Positions 56,530 through 64,000 of a stretch of 64,000 bases of DNA are shown here, piece by piece; positions within the stretch are counted from its first letter, which is position 1; each line of letters begins with the position of its first letter. This DNA comes from Aquitalea magnusonii (GTDB taxonomy: Bacteria > Pseudomonadota > Gammaproteobacteria > Burkholderiales > Chromobacteriaceae), in assembly GCF_003202035.1 (NCBI RefSeq), contig NZ_QJKC01000008.1:62001-126000 (forward strand), given 5' to 3'. The translations under genes and the position numbers were made by a program. The notes below the pieces were generated by a model, which saw only the letters and a list, made by a program, of their open reading frames with translations, ran no database searches and was not told where the DNA came from.

Positions 56530-58657
56530 ACTGGCCATGCAGTCCTTCCTGCAAGAATCTGCGGAACTGCTGGATGAGATGGAAAGCATCCTGCTGGATG
56601 CCGAGGCCGACAGCATTACCGCCGAACAGTTGGGCGCGCTGTTCCGCAGCATGCATACCATCAAGGGTTCGGCCGGATTGTTCGGGCTGGACGAGATTGT
56701 CCGCTTCACCCACCAGGCGGAAAACCTGCTGGACCAGCTGCGCGATGGCCACTTGCAGCTGGATGCCGGGCTGAGCGGCGTGTTGCTGCGCAGCCACGAT
56801 CACGTCAAGGCCCAGCTGGCGGCAGTGGCAGCCGGGCAGGTCATTCCGGCCGGTGAGCAGGACAGCATCCTGGCGGACATCGCCGCCCTGCTGCAGCAGC
56901 CGGCAGGGTCCCCCTGTGCTGTCACAGCCAGCACCAGCAGTGCCGAGCCGCCGGACGACAGCGACTGGCTGCTGTCGCTGCGCTTTGGCCGCGAGGTGTT
57001 GCGCAATGGCATGGACCCGGCCTCCTTTGTGCGCTACCTGGCCACGCTGGGGCAGATACAGGCGATTGCCAGCTGTTGCAGTGCCCTGCCCGCCGACGAC
57101 AGCTTCGACCCGGAGTGCAACTACCTGCGGCTGGAAATACAGTTCCGTGGTGCGGTGGATGCAGACCAGCTGGCTGGCGTATTCGCCTTTGCCAGCGAGG
57201 GCAGCCAGTTCATCATCAGCCCGCGCGCCCAGCTGTCCAGCCATCTGCAGCAAGCCCTGCAGGCCGGCGATGCCGCCGAGCAGCAAAGCTGCCGCGACAT
57301 CTGGCAGCAATGGGGCCTGTGGCAGCCGGCGGCGGACAGCACGGCCCTGCCCGCCGCCGTTGCGCCCTCCGATCACAAACCCGCCGCCCCGGCAGCAGAC
57401 AGCAAGGCCGGGCGCAGCAGCGAAAGCAGATTCATCAAGGTGGAAGCCGGCAAGCTGGACCGGCTGATCAATCTGGTGGGCGAGCTGGTGATTGCCGGTG
57501 CCGCAGCCAATCTGCTGGCGCGCAGCCATGGCAGCAGTCCCTTGCTGGAGTCCACCGTGGTGATGGCCGGGCTGATCGAACAGATCCGCTCTCATACCCT
57601 GTCGATGCGCATGGTGCCCATCGGTGAAACCTTCAGCCGCTTTCCGCGCGTGGTGCGTGATGTCGGCCACGAACTGGGCAAATCCATCAAGCTGGAAATC
57701 AGTGGCGCCGACACCGAGCTGGACAAAACCATGGTCGACAAGCTGGCCGACCCGCTCACCCACCTGGTGCGCAATGCCATCGATCATGGCATCGAAGATG
57801 TGCAGCAGCGCCGCGCCGCCGGCAAGCCGGATCAGGGCCATGTCTGGCTGAATGCCTATCATGAATCCGGCAGCGTGGTGATCGAGGTGGCCGACGATGG
57901 CGGCGGGCTCGACCAGCAGCGCATCCTGGCCAAGGCCTTGCAGCGCGGCATCATCAGCAGCGATGCCATGCTGAGCGAGCAGGACATCTACCGGCTGATC
58001 TTTGCCGCAGGCTTTTCCACGGCCGAACACATCAGCAACCTGTCGGGCCGTGGCGTGGGGCTGGATGTGGTGCAAAAGAATATCGAGGCGCTGCGCGGCA
58101 CGGTGGAGATCGACAGCGAGAGCGGGCTGGGTACCACCTTCCGCCTGCGTCTGCCGCTGACCCTGGCCATCATCGACGGTTTTCTGGTGGAGGTGGGCAG
58201 TTCCACCTTTGTCATTCCGCTGGAAACCGTGGTCGAGTGCATGGAGCTGCCCGCCACGCCCGGTGGCGCGGGCATGCCGGAGCGACTGCAGCTGCGCGGT
58301 GAAGTGCTGCCGCTGCTGTATCTGCGCCCGTTCCTGGAGCTGGATGGTGAGCCAGGACGGCGGCAGAACGTGGTGGTGATACAGACCGGTAGCCAGCGGG
58401 TGGGTCTGGTGGTGGATGCGCTGCAAGGTGAATTCCAGACCGTGATCAAACCGCTGGGCAGCCTGTTTCGCCATCTGAAAGCCATCAGTGGCTCCACCAT
58501 TCTGGGCAATGGCGCAGTGGCACTGATTCTGGATGTGCTGGCCCTGATTCAGCATGCCACCCAGCAGGAAGCCGGCCGCTACGGGCAGGAGCAGGACACC
58601 TGCCCGCCTGCGGGCAGCCGTCAGCCTCATAACAACGATACGTCTTCGGGGAAATGA
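56519..58657 (+). CDS. cheA: Chemotaxis sensor kinase CheA
   Basis: 712 residues. HPt domain with phospho-His46 in MHTIKGSAG, a middle domain (about 145-255, [20 protein letters not shown]), the dimer-forming region [17 protein letters not shown], an HATPase domain ([32 protein letters not shown]) and a CheW-like regulatory domain at the end. Start is ATG with GGAGG 6 bases upstream, inside the STAS gene. Couples receptors to CheY and CheB. Confidence 0.95.
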   Translation: MDLELAMQSFLQESAELLDEMESILLDAEADSITAEQLGALFRSMHTIKGSAGLFGLDEIVRFTHQAENLLDQLRDGHLQLDAGLSGVLLRSHDHVKAQLAAVAAGQVIPAGEQDSILADIAALLQQPAGSPCAVTASTSSAEPPDDSDWLLSLRFGREVLRNGMDPASFVRYLATLGQIQAIASCCSALPADDSFDPECNYLRLEIQFRGAVDADQLAGVFAFASEGSQFIISPRAQLSSHLQQALQAGDAAEQQSCRDIWQQWGLWQPAADSTALPAAVAPSDHKPAAPAADSKAGRSSESRFIKVEAGKLDRLINLVGELVIAGAAANLLARSHGSSPLLESTVVMAGLIEQIRSHTLSMRMVPIGETFSRFPRVVRDVGHELGKSIKLEISGADTELDKTMVDKLADPLTHLVRNAIDHGIEDVQQRRAAGKPDQGHVWLNAYHESGSVVIEVADDGGGLDQQRILAKALQRGIISSDAMLSEQDIYRLIFAAGFSTAEHISNLSGRGVGLDVVQKNIEALRGTVEIDSESGLGTTFRLRLPLTLAIIDGFLVEVGSSTFVIPLETVVECMELPATPGGAGMPERLQLRGEVLPLLYLRPFLELDGEPGRRQNVVVIQTGSQRVGLVVDALQGEFQTVIKPLGSLFRHLKAISGSTILGNGAVALILDVLALIQHATQQEAGRYGQEQDTCPPAGSRQPHNNDTSSGK

Positions 58658-58659
58658 CC

Positions 58660-60303
58660 ATGAACAAATCCGCACCCATGAGCATAGCCATGCGGCTGGG
58701 GCTGGGCTTTGGCAGCCTGCTGGTATTGCTGGTGCTGTGCGTCTCGGTCGCCACATACGGCTTCGGACGCATCAACGGCATGCTGGTCAACATGCGCATC
58801 AACGACCGGGATGCCACCCGCGCCTCAGCCTTGCTCGAACAGGCACAGGAATTACGCATAGCGTATCGCAATGTCATCATCTACACCGACTTGCACTCCA
58901 TCAATATGGCCGTGGAAAAATACAATGAAGCGAAACGCCGTTATCTGGATAGCGAACAGCTGCTGATCCGCGACATGCAGGCAGAGCCGGAGCTGACCAC
59001 GCGCGAAAAGGAACTGATTGCCCAAATCCAGTCCATTCGCCCCAATGTCTTCATCGTCATGGACAAATCCGAATCACTGGGTGCCATCAATGAAAACGAG
59101 GCGGCCACCGCAGTGATGCGCCAGGAAGTCATGCCCATCATGGGAAAATTCATGGAGGTATTGCGCCAACTGTATGACGTAGAACTCCGCCTGAACGAAC
59201 AATCACGCCAGGAGGGCGAAGCAGGCATCCAGCAGACACACAACATCATGCTGCTGCTCTCGGCAGCGGCGGTGTTGCTGGGCAGCCTGCTGGCCGTGCT
59301 GATCATCCGTTCCCTGCGCCGCACCCTGGGCGGCGAGCCGCATGACGTCGCCGAGATCATGCAACAACTGGCCAGTGGCCGGCTGGATACCCGGCTGCCA
59401 CTGCGTCCTGGTGATAACAGCAGCATGATGAACTCGATTGCACAAACCGTCAGCACACTGGCCGGCCTGATGGCGGAAGTCAAAAGTGGTGCAGCCAACC
59501 TGTCCTCGGCAGCCCAGCAGCTCAACGCCACCTCGCAGTCACTGTCGCAATCGGCCAGCGAATCGGCAGCCGGCATCGAGGAAACCACTGCGGCCATCGA
59601 GGAAATGTCCGCCGCCATCAACCAGACCAATGACAATGCCCGCGTCACCGAAGGCATTGCCGAACAGGCCGCCCGCGAGGCCGCCGAGGGCGGCGAGGCC
59701 GTGCGCCACACCGCACAGGCCATGCGCCAGATTGCCGACAAGATCGGCATCATCGACGACATCGCCTACCAGACCAATCTGCTGGCGCTGAATGCCGCCA
59801 TCGAAGCAGCGCGCGCCGGCGAACACGGCAAGGGCTTTGCCGTGGTGGCGGCAGAAGTGCGCAAGCTGGCCGAGCGCAGCCAGATCGCCGCCCAGGAAAT
59901 CAGCCAGGTGGCCGCCAGCAGCGTCGGACTGGCCGAACAGGCCGGCAAGCTGCTGGGCGAAATGGTGCGCTCCAGTGGCCGGACCGCTGATCTGGTGCAG
60001 GAAATCGCCGCAGCCTCCAATGAACAGGCCGGCGCAGTCAACCAGATCAGCAGTGCCGTCCAGCAACAGAATGCCAGCACCCAGCAGACTGCCTCGGCCA
60101 GCGAGGAGCTGGCCTCCACTGCCGAACAGATGAGCAGCCAGGCGGAAAACCTGCTGGAACTGATGAGCTTCTTCCAGCTGCACGAGGTCACCGCCCCGCT
60201 GCCCGCGGCGGGCCGAGCCCGCGCCGGCAAGCATGGCATGCCACAGCAGTTGCGCCGGGTCGCAGCCAGTGCGACCGACGAGTCCGACTACATCCGTTAC
60301 TAG
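58660..60303 (+). CDS. Methyl-accepting chemotaxis protein
   Basis: 547 residues. TM1 about 17-37, periplasmic four-helix-bundle-like domain (38-195), TM2 about 197-218, HAMP region, and a cytoplasmic signalling domain whose tip reads [20 protein letters not shown], with [17 protein letters not shown] further on. Ligand unknown. The ATG with GGGGA 7 bases upstream was chosen; an ATG two codons earlier overlaps the cheA stop. Ends in DESDYIRY, not the CheR-binding NWETF pentapeptide. Confidence 0.93.
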   Translation: MNKSAPMSIAMRLGLGFGSLLVLLVLCVSVATYGFGRINGMLVNMRINDRDATRASALLEQAQELRIAYRNVIIYTDLHSINMAVEKYNEAKRRYLDSEQLLIRDMQAEPELTTREKELIAQIQSIRPNVFIVMDKSESLGAINENEAATAVMRQEVMPIMGKFMEVLRQLYDVELRLNEQSRQEGEAGIQQTHNIMLLLSAAAVLLGSLLAVLIIRSLRRTLGGEPHDVAEIMQQLASGRLDTRLPLRPGDNSSMMNSIAQTVSTLAGLMAEVKSGAANLSSAAQQLNATSQSLSQSASESAAGIEETTAAIEEMSAAINQTNDNARVTEGIAEQAAREAAEGGEAVRHTAQAMRQIADKIGIIDDIAYQTNLLALNAAIEAARAGEHGKGFAVVAAEVRKLAERSQIAAQEISQVAASSVGLAEQAGKLLGEMVRSSGRTADLVQEIAAASNEQAGAVNQISSAVQQQNASTQQTASASEELASTAEQMSSQAENLLELMSFFQLHEVTAPLPAAGRARAGKHGMPQQLRRVAASATDESDYIRY

Positions 60304-60313
60304 GCCGCAAGCC

Positions 60314-60886
60314 ATGGGCGCACAACAACACTGGCGCAAAGCGAAACAGGCGGCCGCTGCCTTGCCACCGCTGCCACCGCTATTGCAATACCTGCGGCTG
60401 CGCGCCGGGCCACAGCGGCTGGGCATTCCCATCGAAGTCGTACGCGAACTGCTGGAGTACCAGCCGCTGACCACGCTGCCCAACATGCCGCCGCCGCTAT
60501 GCGGCATGCTCAACCTGCGTGGCAGCGCGGTTCCGGTTGTCGACCTGGCGCAATGCCTGGGCCTGCCTGCTGCCGTGCCGCAACGCCGCAGCTGCATCAT
60601 CATCCTGCACCTGGCCGACTGCCTGCCCTCACCGGAAATCGGCATCCTGGTCGACGAAGTGTATGCCGTGCTCGAGCTGGCACGCAGCGAGATCGAGGCC
60701 CCGCCACAACTGGGAGGCTTGCTGCCCGAACACTGCATCGCCGGCCTGCTGCGCGAACCGCAGGGCTTTACCGTGCTGCTGGATGCCAGACGCCTGTTGT
60801 CGCCGGACGAGCTGGCACGGCTGGCACTGCCGCCGGCAGCGCCGGTGCAGGCCGCTTTACTGCTGCAGGAGGATGGCCATGACTAG
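60314..60886 (+). CDS. CheW-like coupling protein, first copy
   Basis: 190 residues. A CheW fold (LRLRAGPQRLGIPIEVVREL; MLNLRGSAVPVVDLAQCLGL) preceded by 25 low-complexity residues. Diverged from the next gene but the same family. Tethers receptors to CheA. Overlaps the next cheW by 8 bases. Confidence 0.9.
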   Translation: MGAQQHWRKAKQAAAALPPLPPLLQYLRLRAGPQRLGIPIEVVRELLEYQPLTTLPNMPPPLCGMLNLRGSAVPVVDLAQCLGLPAAVPQRRSCIIILHLADCLPSPEIGILVDEVYAVLELARSEIEAPPQLGGLLPEHCIAGLLREPQGFTVLLDARRLLSPDELARLALPPAAPVQAALLLQEDGHD

Positions 60887-61394
60887 GCAGCACGAACCGG
60901 AGCAGTACCTCAGCTTCCAGTCGGGTGCCGATGTATTCGCCTGCAATATCCTGCAGGTGAAGGAAATCCTGGAATACCACCGGCTGACCAGCGTGCCGCA
61001 AATGCCCGCCTTCGTGCACGGGGTGATGAATCTGCGCGGCACGGTGGTGCCGGTCATCGACCTGGCCCAGCGCTGCGGCCGCCCGGCCAGCACCATCCTG
61101 CGCCGCAGCTGCATCGTCATTCTGGAAGCCGGCCAGGCGGAACAGCGCCAGTACATCGGCATGCTGGTGGATGCCGTCCATGAGGTCATCAGCCTGACGG
61201 CCGACGCTATCCTGCCCGCCCCGGCTTTTGGCAACCACCTGCGGCCTGACTTCATTGCCGGCGTCAGCCACTGGCAACAACGCTTCATCCTGCTGCTGCA
61301 AATGGACAAGGTACTGTCTGTCGAGGAGATGGCCAGCCTGTCCGCCCCAGCCGCCATGCAGATAAAGGCGGAAAGCCACTGCCTGATGAACTAG
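60879..61394 (+). CDS. cheW: CheW coupling protein, second copy
   Basis: 171 residues, canonical CheW (YLSFQSGADVFACNILQVKE; GVMNLRGTVVPVIDLAQR). Strong AGGAGG 6 bases before the ATG, which lies inside the previous gene, so the two are translated together. Confidence 0.93.
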   Translation: MTRQHEPEQYLSFQSGADVFACNILQVKEILEYHRLTSVPQMPAFVHGVMNLRGTVVPVIDLAQRCGRPASTILRRSCIVILEAGQAEQRQYIGMLVDAVHEVISLTADAILPAPAFGNHLRPDFIAGVSHWQQRFILLLQMDKVLSVEEMASLSAPAAMQIKAESHCLMN

Positions 61395-61465
61395 ATTGGA
61401 TGAGGACCTGCTCATGCCGGCGGTGGCAGGGAATCGCTGCGCTGCAGCCTGCAAGTGAAAGCATC

Positions 61466-61993
61466 ATGACCAGCAGCCCGCGCAAGGAAGTGTTTCTGCA
61501 CCCCGGCGAATGGATTTTCGCCGGCAGGGAGCATGTCATCAGCACCCTGCTGGGTTCCTGTGTTTCCATCGTGCTGTGGCATCCGCAATTGCAAGTGGGG
61601 GGCATGTGCCACTACCTGCTGGCGCGCCGCAGCGAGCGCAGCGGCGGCGAGTTGTCCGGCCGCTATGGCGACGAGGCCATGTTGCTGCTGCTGCGGGAAG
61701 TGCTGGCCACCGGGCGGCCATTGCAGGAATTCCGGGTCAAGCTGATCGGAGGGGCCGCCATCCTGGCCACGCTGGAAGGGGAGCACGGCAGCAACGATGT
61801 GGCCGCGCGCAATGCCGACATGGCCCGCTTGCTGGCCCGGCAACTGGGGCTGACAGTACAGGCAGAGGATCTGGGCGGGGCGAGTCCCAGAATGGTGATG
61901 TTTGATGTGCAATCCGGCGATGTCTGGGTGCGCCTGACGCAGGATAACGAGACAGGTGCCGCGCTGGCCGGCAAAAAAAGGAAAAAAACATGA
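61466..61993 (+). CDS. cheD: Chemoreceptor glutamine deamidase CheD
   Basis: 175 residues. Catalytic Cys in [11 protein letters not shown] and His in GGMCHYLL, with KLIGGAAIL later. Deamidates receptor glutamines. Overlaps cheB (ATGA). Start at the ATG before [15 protein letters not shown]; an upstream in-frame ATG at 61400 encodes an unrelated 22-residue leader. Confidence 0.93.
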   Translation: MTSSPRKEVFLHPGEWIFAGREHVISTLLGSCVSIVLWHPQLQVGGMCHYLLARRSERSGGELSGRYGDEAMLLLLREVLATGRPLQEFRVKLIGGAAILATLEGEHGSNDVAARNADMARLLARQLGLTVQAEDLGGASPRMVMFDVQSGDVWVRLTQDNETGAALAGKKRKKT

Positions 61994-63051
61994 GCATCAA
62001 GGTGATGATTGTCGACGACTCGGCCGTGGTACGGCAGGTGTTGAGCGAAGTCTTTAACGCCAGCAGCGGCATCGAGGTCATGGATGTGGCCACCGACCCC
62101 ATCGTCGCCATGGAAAAAATGAAGCAGCGCTGGCCGGATGTCATCGTGCTGGATGTGGAAATGCCGCGCATGGACGGCATCACCTTCCTCAAGCAGATCA
62201 TGGCCAGCCGCCCCACCCCGGTGGTGATTTGCTCCTCACTCACCCAGAAGGGGGCCGACATCAGCATGCAGGCCATGGCCGCCGGTGCGGTGGAAGTGAT
62301 TGCCAAGCCGCATGCCGGGGTAAAGCAGTTTTTGCAAGACAGCAACAATCTGCTGATCCAGGCGGTAAAGGGCGCCGCTGCCGCGCGCATGAGCCGCATG
62401 CGCAGCCTGCCGCCCACCCCCCTGGAAAGCCGCCCCAAGCTGTCGGCAGATGCCATCCTGGCCGCCCCCACCGGGCAACAGATGTTCCAGACCACCGAGC
62501 GCATCGTCGCCATCGGCACCTCCACCGGCGGCACCCAGGCGCTGGAAGCCATTCTCACCAAGCTGCCGCGCACCTGTCCGGGGCTGGCCATCGTGCAGCA
62601 CATGCCGGAAAAATTCACCGCCTCCTTTGCCGAACGGCTGGACCGCCTGTCGGAAATCGAAGTCAAGGAAGCGGCCACCGGCGACCGCATCCTGCCGGGG
62701 CGGGCGCTGATCGCCCCCGGTGGCAAGCACATGATGATCAAGCGCAGCGGCGCCTTCTATCAGGTGGAAGTGGTGGACGGCCCGCTGGTCAGCCGCCACA
62801 AACCCTCGGTCGATGTGCTGTTCCGCTCGGCGGCCAAATTCGCCGGCAAGAATGCACTGGGCATCATCATGACCGGCATGGGTGACGACGGGGCCAAGGG
62901 GCTGAAGGAAATGCATGATGTCGGCGCCCGCACCATCGCCCAGGACGAAGACAGCTGCGTGGTGTTCGGCATGCCCAAGGAGGCGATCAAGCTGGGGGCC
63001 GCCGATGAGGTCATCCCGCTGGACGCCATGGCCAAGGCCATATGCCGTTAA
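61990..63051 (+). CDS. cheB: Chemotaxis response regulator methylesterase CheB
   Basis: 353 residues. Receiver domain with Asp55 in [12 protein letters not shown], linker, then the methylesterase domain with catalytic Ser178 in [10 protein letters not shown], His204 in [10 protein letters not shown] and Asp300 in GMGDDGAKG. Removes methyl groups from receptor glutamates. Its partner methyltransferase CheR is not in the window. Confidence 0.96.
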   Translation: MSIKVMIVDDSAVVRQVLSEVFNASSGIEVMDVATDPIVAMEKMKQRWPDVIVLDVEMPRMDGITFLKQIMASRPTPVVICSSLTQKGADISMQAMAAGAVEVIAKPHAGVKQFLQDSNNLLIQAVKGAAAARMSRMRSLPPTPLESRPKLSADAILAAPTGQQMFQTTERIVAIGTSTGGTQALEAILTKLPRTCPGLAIVQHMPEKFTASFAERLDRLSEIEVKEAATGDRILPGRALIAPGGKHMMIKRSGAFYQVEVVDGPLVSRHKPSVDVLFRSAAKFAGKNALGIIMTGMGDDGAKGLKEMHDVGARTIAQDEDSCVVFGMPKEAIKLGAADEVIPLDAMAKAICR

Positions 63052-63063
63052 GGGAGAAGCACT

Positions 63064-64000
63064 GATGCAGTTGACCACCATGCAGGATGTGCTGATCGTC
63101 GACGACAGCCACCTGCACCGACAACTGGCCAGCGAACTATGCAGCCAGCTGGGTTTCACCCACATCCGCCACGCGGTCAATGGCGAGGAAGGCATGGCAC
63201 TGGTGCGCCAGCAATTGCCCGATCTGATACTGCTCGACCTGGAAATGCCGCGCATGGACGGGGTGCAGGTCATGCAACAGCTGGCGCTGGAAAAACTCGC
63301 GCCCTACATCATTCTCACTTCGGGCAAGGATTACATCCTGATTTCCACGCTGGAGCTGATGGGCAGCGGGCTGGGGCTGCCCGTGCTGGGCGGCTTGAAA
63401 AAGCCGCTGCAAGCCGGAGAGCTGCAGGATCTGCTGGCACGGCTGAGTACGCAGGCTGCCCATGGCAAGGAAAGCTATGCGCTATGTGATGCGGCCGACA
63501 TCCGCCAGGCTCTGGAACAGCAGCAGATCATTCCCCATTACCAGCCCAAGGTCGATCTGGGCAGCGGTCAGCTCAAGGGTGTGGAAATGCTGGCACGTTG
63601 GCGCCACCCCGGCGGCGGACTGATCATGCCGGGCAGCTTCATCCCGGTCATCGAACAATATGGCTGGGCCACCGAACTGACGCTCACCATGCTGGAGCAG
63701 GGACTGCAACAATGGCAGGACTGGGCACGCCAGGGCCTGCGCCTGCCATTGTCCATCAATCTGTCCGCCCGCTCGCTGCAGGGCAGCACCCTGATCAGCG
63801 AAATGGAAAGCCGCCTGCAACGCAGCAGGGTGCCTGCGCGCTATATCACTTTTGAAATCACCGAAACCGCCATTGCCGACAATCTGTCGGAGGCCATCGG
63901 CATGGCCGCGCGCTTGCGTCTGGCCGGCTTTGGCCTGTCCATCGACGATTTCGGCACCGGCTTTGCCACCTTGCAGCAGCTCACGCGCTTTCCCTTCACC
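63064..64000 (+). CDS. Receiver-EAL protein (C-terminus outside window)
   Basis: At least 312 residues; runs off the window end. Receiver domain with Asp58 in LILLDLEMPRMDG, then an EAL domain from about 150. Core residues so far: EML in GVEMLARWRHP (variant of EAL, Glu kept), INLSARSL, FEITET, and DDFGTG. Probably a cyclic di-GMP phosphodiesterase phosphorylated by the local CheA, linking taxis to c-di-GMP. GGAG 9 bases ahead of the ATG, 12 bases after cheB. Confidence 0.9.

Noticed and set aside
56468-58756. 762-codon minus-strand frame opposite cheA
   Set aside because: Shadow of cheA, low-complexity His/Gln/Arg composition.

Overview
The window is GC-rich chromosomal DNA of a Gram-negative betaproteobacterium, most likely Neisseriales, family Chromobacteriaceae (Chromobacterium, Aquitalea or Vogesella-like). 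This is inferred from the gene set and order: kdsD-kdsC-lptC-lptA-lptB-rpoN-hpf-ptsN-hprK-rapZ, the block exbB-exbD-lpxK-ycaR-kdsB-adk, a formate dehydrogenase-N operon and a compact chemotaxis cluster. No rRNA, CRISPR array or intact prophage is visible; nearly all of it is core genome.

Layout. 1-5.3 kb: partial hflK, a DUF4337 membrane protein, a PuuB-like oxidoreductase, tRNA-Gly(CCC) followed by a small scar (IS3-family transposase tail and a 61-codon gene with an in-frame stop), and amtB. 5.8-8.2 kb: a MITE-like inverted-repeat element just upstream of an AsmA-family gene. 8.2-20.1 kb: a CPA2 antiporter divergent from the Kdo/LPS-export/sigma-54/nitrogen-PTS cluster, then rapZ, ubiX and nnr. 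20.2-24.5 kb: a DMT exporter and a two-component pair ending in an HD-GYP output. 24.5-29.1 kb, minus strand: hemolysin III family protein, adk, kdsB, ycaR, lpxK, exbD, exbB. 29.5-46 kb: xseA, a DUF4442 protein, an ArsR-type regulator divergent from gpmI, envC, ctpA, argA, yggX, ppk1, DUF456, ettA, a tandem-CDGSH protein, an NlpD-like lipoprotein, a GhrA-type dehydrogenase and a DUF1615 lipoprotein.

46.1-47.3 kb is the only clearly foreign interval: an AT-rich island bounded by a 49-bp imperfect direct repeat that contains a duplicated terminator and ends in the 3' end of tRNA-Glu. It carries a predicted membrane-anchored HNH nuclease and the C-terminal remnant of what looks like a serine recombinase. 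It is the best candidate here for an undescribed (possibly anti-phage) function. Then follow a tRNA operon (Ser-Arg-Glu, minus strand) with a near-consensus promoter, and lysC.

49-55.6 kb: fdhD divergent from fdnG-fdnH-fdnI-fdhE. fdnG is a selenoprotein gene with an in-frame UGA at codon 196 followed by a SECIS-like hairpin. 55.8-64 kb: a chemotaxis operon cheY-STAS-cheA-mcp-cheW-cheW-cheD-cheB, followed by a receiver-EAL protein running off the window; no cheR is present inside the window.

Together the genes cover envelope building (Kdo, lipid A, LPS export, murein amidase activators), nitrogen/carbon PTS regulation, respiratory formate oxidation, and motility plus c-di-GMP signalling (HD-GYP and EAL). 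Start codons were chosen from Shine-Dalgarno spacing and family N-termini and often lie inside a longer open frame.
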